64,000 nucleotides of DNA from Limnohabitans kasalickyi (GTDB taxonomy: Bacteria > Pseudomonadota > Gammaproteobacteria > Burkholderiales > Burkholderiaceae_C): assembly GCA_965234325.1 (NCBI GenBank), contig OZ248407.1, positions 124,001 through 188,000 on the forward strand. Direction: 5' to 3'. Of this stretch, positions 1 through 8,558 are shown piece after piece; positions within the stretch are counted from its first letter, which is position 1; every line of letters starts with the position of its first letter. The notes beneath the pieces were generated by a model that saw nothing but the letters and a program-made list of their open reading frames with translations, had not been told where the DNA came from and did not search any database. A program made the position numbers and the translations under genes.

Positions 1-40
1 CGGCGACGGCCAGCACGCTCAAAGTGAACAGTTGTTTCAT
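1..40 (-). CDS. N-terminus of an exported protein, cut by the window edge
   Basis: Only the first 13 codons are inside the window. The peptide starts MKQLFTLSVLAVA, a lysine followed by a hydrophobic run, which looks like the beginning of a signal peptide. An AGAGG ribosome-binding site sits five bases before the ATG. It lies 74 bases beyond the ligase gene on the same strand and may be the last cistron of the liv-type operon, perhaps another substrate-binding protein; that identity is a guess. Confidence 0.55.
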   Translation of the reverse strand, partial: MKQLFTLSVLAVA

Positions 41-114
41 GGAAGCCTCTTGTAAATAAACCTCCATACTAAAGCTCTATTGACAGCTTTAGCATTTCGG
101 ATAATACGTAGGCT

Positions 115-1365
115 CTATTGATAAGTGCGCGCGTCTTCAATGACCTTGCCATCGTTGGGCAAGCTGCCTAAGGCCACCAAAGAAACGTCGGCGCGGAGCT
201 TGGTGATGTCGCGCACGGCATCACTGATTTTTTGCACCAAACCATCTGCGTCTGGGGCTTCCACTTTGAGGCTCATTTGGTCGTTGGCCATCTCGCCAGT
301 GACCACCAAACGTGCACGCGTGATTTCGGGGAACCGCTTGACCACCTCAGCGACTTGGCCGGGGTGCACAAACATGCCGCGCACTTTGGTGGTTTGGTCG
401 GCACGCCCCATCCAGCCTTTGATACGTACATTGGTGCGGCCTGTCGGGCATGGGCCTGGCAGCACGGCAGACAAGTCGCCTGTGCCAAATCGGATGAGTG
501 GGTAATCGGGGTTGAGGGTTGTCACCACCAACTCACCCACTTCGCCTTCGGGAACGGGGTCGCCGGTGCCGGGGCGCACGATCTCCACAATCACGCCCTC
601 GTCCAACACCAAGCCCTCGCGCGCCTCGGTTTCGTAGGCAATCAGGCCAAGGTCTGCGGTGGCGTAGCACTGGTAGCCGGCAATGCCGCGCTCGGCCAGC
701 CAATGGCGCAAGCTGGGTGGAAAGGCTTCGCCAGACACCAAGGCTTTGGTGACGCTGGGCAACTTGACGCCCATCTCAGCCGCTTTTTCGACAATGATTT
801 TTAAGAAACTGGGCGTGCCGATGTAGCCCGCTGGCTGCAACTCGGCCATCGCGCCCACTTGCTGCTCGGTTTGGCCTGTGCCGCCCGCAAACACGGTGCA
901 GCCGATGGCGTGTGCGCCGGTTTCCATCATCGAGCCCGCAGGGGTGAAGTGGTAGCTGAAGCAGTTGTGAATCAACTCATTGGGTCGAAAGCCTGCGGCG
1001 TGAATAGCACGGGCCATGCGCCAATAGTCTGCGCGGGCGCCTTCGGGCTCGTAAATGGTGCCGGGGCTTGCAAACACGCGCGGCATGGCTTTGCCAAAGC
1101 CAATGGCAGCAAAGCCGCCAAACACGTTGGTGGCGCGTTGCGCCTGCTGCTGCGCCAGCAATTCGTATTTACGAACGACAGGGAGCTTAGCCAGCGCATC
1201 GCGGCTGTGGATGCTGCTCGCATCCACACCGGCCAAAGAGGCTGTGAAAGCCGGTGAGTTTTTTTGTGCGTGGGCCACTTGCGCTGGCAACGCGGCCATC
1301 AAGGCGGCTTCGCGCTCAGCAGGGTTGCGGGTTTCGAGGGCGTCGTAGTGAGAAGAAGTGGTCAT
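115..1365 (-). CDS. Phenylacetate-CoA ligase-like AMP-binding protein
   Basis: This 416-residue protein resembles the PaaK branch of the ANL adenylating enzymes, which activate aryl or acyl acids to CoA thioesters through an acyl-AMP. The C-terminal half has family marks: a GTGDL segment near 296-300 and the hinge RADQTTKVRGMFVHP that opens the C-terminal lid domain. The usual Ser/Thr/Gly/Lys phosphate-binding loop is degenerate here: residues 99-109 read ASPGTIYEPEG, without the second Thr and without Lys. It follows livF by 24 bases and probably shares its transcript. A role in activating the acid imported by the liv-type transporter fits; the substrate is unknown. Confidence 0.8.
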   Translation of the reverse strand: MTTSSHYDALETRNPAEREAALMAALPAQVAHAQKNSPAFTASLAGVDASSIHSRDALAKLPVVRKYELLAQQQAQRATNVFGGFAAIGFGKAMPRVFASPGTIYEPEGARADYWRMARAIHAAGFRPNELIHNCFSYHFTPAGSMMETGAHAIGCTVFAGGTGQTEQQVGAMAELQPAGYIGTPSFLKIIVEKAAEMGVKLPSVTKALVSGEAFPPSLRHWLAERGIAGYQCYATADLGLIAYETEAREGLVLDEGVIVEIVRPGTGDPVPEGEVGELVVTTLNPDYPLIRFGTGDLSAVLPGPCPTGRTNVRIKGWMGRADQTTKVRGMFVHPGQVAEVVKRFPEITRARLVVTGEMANDQMSLKVEAPDADGLVQKISDAVRDITKLRADVSLVALGSLPNDGKVIEDARTYQ

Positions 1366-1389
1366 AACTTGCAGTCAAGAGGTGAAACG

Positions 1390-2199
1390 TTATGCCAACC
1401 AACGCTTGCGGCGCTTGTAGCTCTTGGCGTCTTTGAAGCTCTTGCGCTCGCCGCCACCCATGCCCAAGTAGAACTCTTTGACGTCTTCGTTGTTCGCCAA
1501 ATCAGAGGCGGCGCCGTCCATGACGATGCGGCCTGACTCCATGATGTAGCCGTAGTCGGCGTACTTCAGGGCCATGTTGGTGTTTTGCTCAGCCAACAAG
1601 AACGTGACTTTTTCTTTATCGTTCAAGTCTTTGACGATGTTGAACACCTCTTCCACGATTTGCGGGGCCAAGCCCATGGAGGGCTCATCCAGCAGCACCA
1701 TGTTGGGGTTGGCCATGAGGGCGCGGCCAATGGCGCACATTTGCTGCTCGCCACCCGAGGTGTAAGCGGCTTGGGAAGTGCGGCGTGTTTTCAAGCGTGG
1801 AAAGTAGTTGTAAACCTTCTCCAAATTGGCCTCGATCTCGCCCTTGCTGGTGCGCGTGTAGCTGCCCGTGAGCAAGTTTTCTTCGATGGTTAAGTGGGCG
1901 AAGCAGTGGCGCCCTTCCATGACTTGCACCACGCCGCGTTTGACCAAATCGGCAGGGGTGAGGTTTTCGATACGCTCACCGCGCAGATCAATGCTGCCCT
2001 TGGTGACTGCGCCGCGCTCGCCTTGCAGCAAGTTGGAAATGGCACGCAAGGTGGTTGTTTTGCCAGCGCCGTTGCCGCCGAGCAAAGCAACAATGCCGCC
2101 CTCAGGGACTTGTAACGAGACGCCTTTTAAGACCAAGATGACATGGTTGTAAATGACCTCAATGCCGTTGACATTAAGAACGATGTTGTTGGCGCTCAT
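1390..2199 (-). CDS. livF: Branched-chain amino acid-type ABC transporter ATP-binding protein LivF
   Basis: One of two ATPases of a HAAT-family importer. Walker A GGNGAGKTT lies at residues 41-49; the signature is a variant SGGEQQM, followed by Walker B LLDEP. At 269 residues it is longer than typical LivF (about 235-240) because of a basic C-terminal extension, ERKSFKDAKSYKRRKRWLA. It comes after livK, separated by a 129-base gap with strong hairpins, so its expression may be set below that of the binding protein. In this genomic setting the substrate is more likely an aromatic or short-chain acid than leucine, which is inference. Confidence 0.9.
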   Translation of the reverse strand: MSANNIVLNVNGIEVIYNHVILVLKGVSLQVPEGGIVALLGGNGAGKTTTLRAISNLLQGERGAVTKGSIDLRGERIENLTPADLVKRGVVQVMEGRHCFAHLTIEENLLTGSYTRTSKGEIEANLEKVYNYFPRLKTRRTSQAAYTSGGEQQMCAIGRALMANPNMVLLDEPSMGLAPQIVEEVFNIVKDLNDKEKVTFLLAEQNTNMALKYADYGYIMESGRIVMDGAASDLANNEDVKEFYLGMGGGERKSFKDAKSYKRRKRWLA

Positions 2200-2232
2200 A
2201 ACTTACCTTGCTAAAAAACGTTGTTGGACTGG

Positions 2233-2319
2233 ACCAAACCTCAAACCCAGACTGGCGCGGTGAGTTTGAGGTTTGGTGGCTCTTGCGAGCCACCAAACGA
2301 TCAGCCGTTAAGGCTGATC
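2233..2319 (-). repeat. Three hairpins, two mutually exclusive, between livK and livF
   Basis: In transcript order (minus strand) there are three stems. First, GATCAGCC pairs with GGCTGATC across a five-base loop (2299-2319). Second, a 12-bp stem with a GCAA tetraloop spans 2271-2298. Third, a 14-bp stem pairs 2264-2277 with 2233-2246. The second and third share bases 2271-2277 (ACCAAAC in the RNA) and cannot form together. No U-tract follows, so this looks more like an mRNA-stability or attenuation element than a simple terminator. Confidence 0.75.
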
Positions 2320-2328
2320 TGCGTCAAC

Positions 2329-3567
2329 TTAAGACTGGCAGTCTGCCGGTGTGCGACGTGTGAGTTTTTTCTCAGCGGCGTACTTGTCAGCGAACTGTTT
2401 GACCAACGGCTTGATGATGGATTCATCAGCTTCGATCCAGTCTGAGCTGTAGTTCCACTTTTTGCCGTCCCAGGTGTGCAGGCGAGCAGAACGTGAACCT
2501 TCGTGATCCAAGCATGAGGTGCTGATAGGTCGCATGACCGTGCCCAGACCGAGCTTGTCGAGCGCTTTTTGATCCAACGCTAAGTTTTCCAAGCCCCAAC
2601 GAATTTGATCGCCAGTCATGACCTTGCCTTTGCCGAATCGTTCTTGTGCACGACGCACACCTTCGACCGCCAAAGCGGCGCTGACCAAACCGCGGTTATA
2701 AAGGGTGGTGCCCACTTCGTCGATGGGGCCCGTGCCGAGCTTTTTGCCATGCAACACAGACTTGATGTCGTTCATGACTTTGCCGCCTTCACCGGTCGCC
2801 ACCAATCCGTTGTAGCCCTTGGCAGCTTCGCCAACGTCTTTGACATCAGGTTCAGCAGCAGACCACCACACGCCATACATTTTTTCGCGGGGATAGCCGG
2901 TGGCGACCGCTTCTTTCAAAGCGGCAGAGTTCATCACGCCCCAGCCCCACAACAAGACGTAGTCGGGTCGAGCTTGGCGCTCTTGCAGCAGAGGGATGGG
3001 CTCTTTGCCAAATGGGCTGTCGTGGTAGACCAAGGCAATTTTCTTGCCTTTGATGTTGCCACCTTCTTTTTGGGTGATCAACTGCATGATGATGTCAGCA
3101 CCCGACCAATATGTGCCCTGCAGAGGGAAGTTCCACTTGAACACCTGACCATCGCTGGACTCTGAACGACCGTAGCCGCCCGTGATCAATGGGTTTTTGT
3201 CGGTAGGTGCTTTCTCTGTCAAAGCGAAGGTGATGCCTGTGGACAAAGGTTGAAACACCGCGCCTTGCGACTTGCCTTTCAGGCGCTCGTAACACTCAAC
3301 ACCGCGGTCTGTGGCGTAAGCGGTGTCGCATTCCTCAAACGTGATCTTGACGCCGTTGATGCCGCCATCACGCGCGTTGATCAGCTTCAAGTAGTCCACA
3401 TAGGCGTTCGCCCAAGGCACGCCGTTGGGTGCATAGGCGCCTGTGCGGTAAGGCAACACGGGAAAGAACTGCTCTTTGGCTTGCGCCTGAGCAGATGGAG
3501 CCACCACGGCACCGGTCAAGCCAGTTGCCGCAATGGCCACCGCCAACATGAGGGAACGAATTGTCAT
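2329..3567 (-). CDS. livK: ABC transporter periplasmic substrate-binding protein (LivK/HAAT type)
   Basis: This 412-residue protein has a clear Sec signal peptide ending near SAQAQA. The mature part has the periplasmic binding protein type I fold typical of branched-chain amino acid, amide or aromatic-acid importers (GAYAPNGVPWANAYVDYL near the start, then GGINGVKITFEECD). It captures ligand and delivers it to the LivHM permease. A strong AAGGAG ribosome-binding site lies eight bases before the ATG, as expected for an abundant binding protein. It lies 45 bases after livM. The hairpins downstream could protect its mRNA. The ligand cannot be read from sequence. Confidence 0.9.
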   Translation of the reverse strand: MTIRSLMLAVAIAATGLTGAVVAPSAQAQAKEQFFPVLPYRTGAYAPNGVPWANAYVDYLKLINARDGGINGVKITFEECDTAYATDRGVECYERLKGKSQGAVFQPLSTGITFALTEKAPTDKNPLITGGYGRSESSDGQVFKWNFPLQGTYWSGADIIMQLITQKEGGNIKGKKIALVYHDSPFGKEPIPLLQERQARPDYVLLWGWGVMNSAALKEAVATGYPREKMYGVWWSAAEPDVKDVGEAAKGYNGLVATGEGGKVMNDIKSVLHGKKLGTGPIDEVGTTLYNRGLVSAALAVEGVRRAQERFGKGKVMTGDQIRWGLENLALDQKALDKLGLGTVMRPISTSCLDHEGSRSARLHTWDGKKWNYSSDWIEADESIIKPLVKQFADKYAAEKKLTRRTPADCQS

Positions 3568-3612
3568 TTTGAAGTCTCCTTAGAAAAATTTTGCAAACAC
3601 CAGAAAACCAAC

Positions 3613-4689
3613 TCAGTGCGGGAACGGCCACAGACGCAGCTTTTGTTTACCCACACTCCACAACTTGGCCAAGCCATGCGGCTCGACGATCAAGAACCAA
3701 ACAATCAAGGCACCAAAAATCATTTGCTCAGCATGTGTGATGGCGGCCGTGCTGACGGGAATACCCACCAAGCCACCCAACCAAGGCAGTGCGTGGTTGA
3801 TGATGACGGGAAGAATCACGATGAAACCCGCACCAAAAAAGCTACCCATGATGGAGCCCATACCGCCCAAGATGACCATGAACAGCAACTGAAATGAGCG
3901 GTCAACTGAGAACGCGGCGGGTTCCCAAGAACCCAAGTAGACAAAGGCCCACAGTGCGCCAGCCACGCCCACGATGAACGAGCTCACGGCAAAGGCGCTG
4001 AGCTTGGCGTACATCGGGCGAATGCCGATGACGGCAGCGGCCACGTCCATATCGCGGATGGCCATCCACTCGCGGCCAATCGCACCACGCACCAAGTTTT
4101 TGGCCAGCACCCCAAACACCACCAAAAAGATCAAGCAGAAGGTGTACTTTTCAAACGGTGTGTTGATGGACAAGCCGAAGACTTGCAGGTCAGACACAGA
4201 GGCGGTGCCTGACGCGGAGTTGTTGGTGAACCAATTGATGCGCAAGAACGCCCAGTCGCAAAAGAACTGAGCAGCCAAAGTCGCCACCGCCAAATACAGG
4301 CCCTTCACGCGCAAGCTGGGAATACCAAAGAACATACCGACCAAGGTGGCAAAAAAACCGCCCATCAAGATGGCCAAGATGAGGGGCATGCCATCAATGC
4401 GGACAAAGAAGTTGTAGGCGGCATAAGCGCCCACCGCCATGAATGCGCCCGAGCCCAAAGAAATCTGACCGCAATACCCCACCAAAATGTTCACCCCCAA
4501 GGCGGCAAGCGACAAGATGAGGAAGGGAATCAAAATCGCGCGCAGCATGTATTCGTCAGCGAGCATAGGTACGCCAATGAAGGCAAACGCGATGAGCAAC
4601 AGCACCCCAATGCGGTCTTGTGTGATCGGGAAGATCTGTTGATCTGCCTTGTATGTCGTTTTGAATTGACCGTTTTCTCTGTAAAACAT
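3613..4689 (-). CDS. livM: ABC transporter inner-membrane permease LivM
   Basis: A 358-residue polytopic permease of the HAAT family that forms the channel with LivH. It has long hydrophobic segments from about residue 20 to 330, a NILVGYCGQISLG segment typical of LivM, and a cytoplasmic EWMAIRDMDVAAAVIGI loop that contacts the ATPases. I place the start at the ATG giving MFYRENGQFKT because AAGGA lies just upstream; the longer open frame would run 96 bases into the livH tail. It starts 11 bases after livH ends. Confidence 0.9.
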   Translation of the reverse strand: MFYRENGQFKTTYKADQQIFPITQDRIGVLLLIAFAFIGVPMLADEYMLRAILIPFLILSLAALGVNILVGYCGQISLGSGAFMAVGAYAAYNFFVRIDGMPLILAILMGGFFATLVGMFFGIPSLRVKGLYLAVATLAAQFFCDWAFLRINWFTNNSASGTASVSDLQVFGLSINTPFEKYTFCLIFLVVFGVLAKNLVRGAIGREWMAIRDMDVAAAVIGIRPMYAKLSAFAVSSFIVGVAGALWAFVYLGSWEPAAFSVDRSFQLLFMVILGGMGSIMGSFFGAGFIVILPVIINHALPWLGGLVGIPVSTAAITHAEQMIFGALIVWFLIVEPHGLAKLWSVGKQKLRLWPFPH

Positions 4690-4700
4690 GTTTCTTTTCC

Positions 4701-5630
4701 TTACACGCGGTCGATGATTTTTTCGCCAAACAAGCCCTGTGGACGAATCAACAGGAAGCCCAAGGCCAACACATACGCAAACCAAATCTCAATACCGCCG
4801 CCCACGTACGGGCCGAGGAACACTTCCGACAATTTCTCGCCCACCCCGATGATCAAGCCCCCAATGATGGCGCCAGGCACCGAGGTCAGGCCACCCAAAA
4901 TCACCACGGGCAAGGCACGCAAAGCGACGGTGGAGAGCGAGAACTGCACGCCCAATTTAGAGCCCCAAATCATGCCGGCCACCAAAGCCACCACGCCGGC
5001 CACGCACCACACAATGACCCAGATGCGGTTGAGCGGGATGCCGATCGATTGCGCCGCTTGGTGGTCATCGGCTACCGCACGCAAGGCACGGCCAGTGGTT
5101 GTTTTTTGGAAGAACACGCTGAGCAAAGCGACCAAGGCTGCCGCAATCACGGCGGCCACCAAGTCTTCTTGGTTGATCATGATGCCGCCGTCAAAGGTGG
5201 ACTCCATCAGCATGACAGGCTCTTTGGGCATGCCCACATCAATTTTGTAGATGTCGCTGCCAAAGATGGATTGACCCAAGCCGTCGAGGAAGTAAGTGAT
5301 GCCCAACGTAGCCATCAGCAGGGTGGTGCCCTCTTGGTTGACCAAATGGCGCAAGACCAAAAACTCAATCACCCACGCCACCACAAACATCACGGCAGCG
5401 GCGCCTGTGAAAGCCAGCAAGTTAACGAGCACAAAGTGGTTGATGCCGGTATAGGCAGGGATCCATTCGCCAAAGCGAGCCATGGCCAGCGCGGCAAACA
5501 ACACCATCGCGCCCTGCGCAAAGTTAAACACGCCAGAGGCTTTGTAGATCAGCACGAAGCCGAGCGCGACCAACGAATACAGCATGCCTGCCATGAGGCC
5601 GCCGAAAAGGGTTTCAAGAAAAAATGCCAT
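4701..5630 (-). CDS. livH: ABC transporter inner-membrane permease LivH
   Basis: A 309-residue permease beginning MAFFLETLFGG, with LivH hallmarks: LVALGFVLIYKASGVFNFAQGAM near the N-terminus and RALRAVADDHQAAQSIGI in the cytoplasmic coupling loop. It pairs with LivM. The start chosen has AAGGA ten bases upstream; an upstream in-frame start would overlap livG by 56 bases and has no family support. It lies ten bases after livG and is clearly in the same operon. Confidence 0.9.
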   Translation of the reverse strand: MAFFLETLFGGLMAGMLYSLVALGFVLIYKASGVFNFAQGAMVLFAALAMARFGEWIPAYTGINHFVLVNLLAFTGAAAVMFVVAWVIEFLVLRHLVNQEGTTLLMATLGITYFLDGLGQSIFGSDIYKIDVGMPKEPVMLMESTFDGGIMINQEDLVAAVIAAALVALLSVFFQKTTTGRALRAVADDHQAAQSIGIPLNRIWVIVWCVAGVVALVAGMIWGSKLGVQFSLSTVALRALPVVILGGLTSVPGAIIGGLIIGVGEKLSEVFLGPYVGGGIEIWFAYVLALGFLLIRPQGLFGEKIIDRV

Positions 5631-5640
5631 GTTCTTGTCC

Positions 5641-6423
5641 TTAGTGTGAAGTGCCGAGGTAAGCGCTGATGACTTCCTCGTTGTTGCGCACCTCATCGGG
5701 GGTGCCGTCGCCGATCTTCTTGCCGTAGTCGAGCACGACCACGCGATCAGAAATGTCCATCACCACGCCCATGTCGTGTTCGATCAACACGATGGTGGTG
5801 CCAAATTCATCGTTCACATCCAAGATGAAACGACACATGTCTTGCTTCTCTTCGACGTTCATGCCGGCCATGGGCTCGTCGAGCAACAACACTTGCGGCT
5901 CGAGCGCCAGCGCACGACCCAAGTCCACGCGCTTTTGCAGGCCGTAGGGCAACTGGCCTACAGGCGTTTTGCGGAAGGCTTGAATCTCCAAGAAGTCGAT
6001 GATGCGCTCCACCTTTTCGCGGTGCATCATTTCTTCTTTTTCAGCGGGCCCGATACGCAACGCTTGCATGAGGATGTTGCTCTTCATGCGCAGGTTGCGC
6101 CCCGTCATGATGTTGTCGAGCACGCTCATGCCTTTGAACAAGGCCAGGTTTTGGAAGGTGCGCGCAATGCCCATGGTCGCCACTTGATGGCTGTCCATAT
6201 GTCCAAAGGTTTGACCACGGAAGGTGATCGAGCCTTCTTGCGGTGCGTACACGCCGTTGATGCAGTTGAGCATCGAGCTTTTACCCGCGCCGTTGGGGCC
6301 AATGATGGCGCGCACTTCGTGCTCTTTGACGTTGAAGGAGATGTCGGTCAGCGCCTTAACACCACCGAAACGCAAACTGATGTTGTGGACGTCCAAGATG
6401 ACGTCACCGATTTTTTTACTCAT
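5641..6423 (-). CDS. livG: Branched-chain amino acid-type ABC transporter ATP-binding protein LivG
   Basis: The second ATPase of the importer, 260 residues. Walker A GPNGAGKS is at residues 42-49, the signature is the LPYGLQKRVDLGRAL variant, then Walker B LLLDEPMAGMN and the H-loop EHDMGVV. Its ATG overlaps the stop of the upstream acyl-CoA synthetase in an ATGA arrangement, implying translational coupling of acid activation and uptake. Confidence 0.92.
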   Translation of the reverse strand: MSKKIGDVILDVHNISLRFGGVKALTDISFNVKEHEVRAIIGPNGAGKSSMLNCINGVYAPQEGSITFRGQTFGHMDSHQVATMGIARTFQNLALFKGMSVLDNIMTGRNLRMKSNILMQALRIGPAEKEEMMHREKVERIIDFLEIQAFRKTPVGQLPYGLQKRVDLGRALALEPQVLLLDEPMAGMNVEEKQDMCRFILDVNDEFGTTIVLIEHDMGVVMDISDRVVVLDYGKKIGDGTPDEVRNNEEVISAYLGTSH

Positions 6424-8366
6424 GCTGCTTTCCCCATGGGTGCGAAAGTTTTGGCGTCCGACAGTTTGAGCGTGGCGCTCACGCTGCCGGTGCGGCCGTC
6501 TTCAAACTTCACCACGGTTTCAATGAATTGCTCGGTCGCGCCGTTGTACAGGGCGCCGACCAAGGCGTCGTATTTTTCGGCGATGAAGCCGCGACGCACT
6601 TTGTTGGTACGGGTGAGTTCGCCGTCATCGGCATCGAGTTCTTTGTGCAACACGAGGAAGCGGCTCACTTGGCTACCGGCTAACAGTTCGTCAGCGGCCA
6701 GATCGGCGTTGACTTTTTCAACGCATTCTTTGATCAGGCCGTACACCTCAGGCTTTTGCGCCAAATCGGTGTAGCCGGCATAAGGCAAGTTGCGGCGCTC
6801 GGCCCAGTTGCCCACAGCATCGAAGTCGATGTTGATCATCACGCACACTTTTTCGCGTTGGTCGCCATAGGCCACCACTTCTTTGATGTGCGGGAAGAAC
6901 TTGAGTTTGTTCTCGACGTACTTGGGCGCGAACATGGCACCGTCGTTGACACCGCCTTGGATGCGGCCCACGTCTTTGACGCGATCGATGATTTTCAAAT
7001 GGCCATTGGCATCGATGAAGCCCGCGTCGCTGGTGTGGTACCAGCCATCGGCCGTCAGTACTTCTGCGGTGGCCTTGTCGTTCTTGTAATAGCCTTTGAG
7101 CAAGCCGGGGGACTTGACCAAAATTTCACCGTTGTCAGCCACCTTGATTTCAACGCCAGCGCAAGGCACGCCAACTGTATCGGCGCGCGCTTCGTGGTCG
7201 GGCTGCAAGCAAACGAACACGGCAGTTTCTGTGGAGCCGTAGAGCTGCTTCAAGTTCACACCGATCGCGCGGTAGAACGTGAACAAATCGGGGCCAATGG
7301 CCTCGCCGGCGGTGTAAGCCACGCGCACGCGGCTCATGCCCAGGGTGTTGCGCAGGGGCCCGTAAACCAACAGGTTGCCCAAGCCATACAAGAAACCGCC
7401 GACCAAGCCAATGGATTGGCCCGACATTTTGCTGGGGCCGTATTTGCGTGCCACATCCATGAAGAAATGGAACATGCTGCGCTTGAGTGCACTGGCGTCT
7501 TCCATGCGAATCATCACCATGGTGAGCAAGCCTTCAAACACGCGGGGAGGTGCGAAGTAATAGGTGGGCCCGACTTCTTTCAAATCGATGGTGACGGTGG
7601 CCACAGACTCCGGGCAGTTCACCACGTAGCCGCAGTACAGCCATTGCGCATAGCTGAAGATGTTTTGACCGATCCAAGCCGGTGGCAAATAAGCCAACAC
7701 TTCTTCTTCCGACGTGAGTTTGTCAAACTTGGCACCGGCTTCAGCGCGGTTGATCAGGGAGTCATGCGTGTGAACCACGCCCTTGGGATTGCCCGTGGTG
7801 CCAGAGGTAAAGAACATGGCGCCCACATCGGCGGCATTGGCTTTCTCGACTTCTGCGCGAAAGAAGGCCGGGTGCTGCTTGGCAAACGCTTCCCCTGCAG
7901 CGAGCAGCTCATCAAGTGACGCCAAGCCTGGCTCATCGTATTTGCGCAAGCCGCGAGGATCGTCAAAGAAGATGTGCGCGACTTGTGGGCATTGCGCGCG
8001 AATCTCCAGAAGCTTGTCGACCTGCTCTTGGTCTTCCACCACACAAAAGCGCACCTCGGCGTTGTTGAGTGGGAACACACACTCGGTGCCAGCGGCATCT
8101 TGGTACAAAGGAATAGGAATGGCGCCTAGCGATTGCGCGGCCAACATGGTGGCGTACAAACGGGGACGGTTAGAGCCGATCACCACCACATGTTCACCGC
8201 GGGTCAAACCGGCTTGGTGCAAGCCACATGCCATGTGCTCCACCAAATGGGCCATGTCCGCCCAGGTGGTGGTTTGCCAAATGCCGTATTCCTTCTCGCG
8301 CATGGCGGGCGCGGCGGAGCGCTCGCTGGCATGCTGGAGTAACAGTCGGGGGAACGTGGTCTGCAT
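6420..8366 (-). CDS. Long-chain fatty acid/organic acid-CoA ligase (AMP-binding)
   Basis: A 648-residue ANL-superfamily acyl-CoA synthetase. The phosphate-binding loop is FTSGTTGNPKG, the A5 motif is YGSTETAVF, the A7/A8 region is GWYHTSDAGF then IIDRVKD, and the catalytic lysine lies in TRTNKVRRG near the C-terminus. It activates a carboxylic acid to acyl-CoA with ATP. As the first gene of the liv-type operon, with AAGGA before its ATG, it suggests that the imported substrate is an acid thioesterified on entry. Length and motifs are closest to FadD15/long-chain type ligases, but aromatic acids are possible. Confidence 0.88.
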   Translation of the reverse strand: MQTTFPRLLLQHASERSAAPAMREKEYGIWQTTTWADMAHLVEHMACGLHQAGLTRGEHVVVIGSNRPRLYATMLAAQSLGAIPIPLYQDAAGTECVFPLNNAEVRFCVVEDQEQVDKLLEIRAQCPQVAHIFFDDPRGLRKYDEPGLASLDELLAAGEAFAKQHPAFFRAEVEKANAADVGAMFFTSGTTGNPKGVVHTHDSLINRAEAGAKFDKLTSEEEVLAYLPPAWIGQNIFSYAQWLYCGYVVNCPESVATVTIDLKEVGPTYYFAPPRVFEGLLTMVMIRMEDASALKRSMFHFFMDVARKYGPSKMSGQSIGLVGGFLYGLGNLLVYGPLRNTLGMSRVRVAYTAGEAIGPDLFTFYRAIGVNLKQLYGSTETAVFVCLQPDHEARADTVGVPCAGVEIKVADNGEILVKSPGLLKGYYKNDKATAEVLTADGWYHTSDAGFIDANGHLKIIDRVKDVGRIQGGVNDGAMFAPKYVENKLKFFPHIKEVVAYGDQREKVCVMINIDFDAVGNWAERRNLPYAGYTDLAQKPEVYGLIKECVEKVNADLAADELLAGSQVSRFLVLHKELDADDGELTRTNKVRRGFIAEKYDALVGALYNGATEQFIETVVKFEDGRTGSVSATLKLSDAKTFAPMGKAA

Positions 8367-8408
8367 TCCGAGTCCTTGTTCATTGTTCTATGTCGACGAA
8401 AGTGGCTG

Positions 8409-8425
8409 TCTCGTTTGAGACGAGA
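8409..8425. promoter_or_regulatory. Inverted repeat upstream of the acyl-CoA ligase/liv operon
   Basis: TCTCGT and ACGAGA flank a five-base centre, 43-59 bases upstream of the ligase start codon. It could be an operator or a leader hairpin of the liv-type operon. No family assignment is possible from sequence alone. Confidence 0.4.
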
Positions 8426-8457
8426 TCACCCTGATGGCCGCGATCGTAGGAGGATGT

Positions 8458-8487
8458 TTGACGTCAGGTTGTCGTTGCAACGACAAT
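8458..8487 (+). promoter_or_regulatory. Putative sigma-70 promoter of the Crp/Fnr gene with an embedded palindrome
   Basis: TTGACG at 8458-8463 and GACAAT at 8482-8487 are 18 bases apart, a fair sigma-70 promoter for the regulator starting at 8559. The spacer and part of the -10 are occupied by a perfect 18-bp palindrome, TTGTCGTTG/CAACGACAA (8469-8486). A dimeric regulator bound there would block RNA polymerase, so autorepression by the adjacent gene product is the simplest reading. The site is unlike the classical FNR (TTGAT-N4-ATCAA) or CRP consensus. Confidence 0.55.
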
Positions 8488-8558
8488 CTAGGGTAGACAC
8501 CTAGAAGGACTTACCCGAGTCTTACTCCTCAAAAAGACAGCGATCACTTTGGACCTCT

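Noticed and set aside
5776..7919. Long plus-strand open frames (332 and 387 codons) opposite livG and the acyl-CoA ligase
   Set aside because: Their translations are His/Ala/Gly/Val-rich without family motifs and are exact antisense of well-supported genes; they are frame shadows from high-GC codon use.
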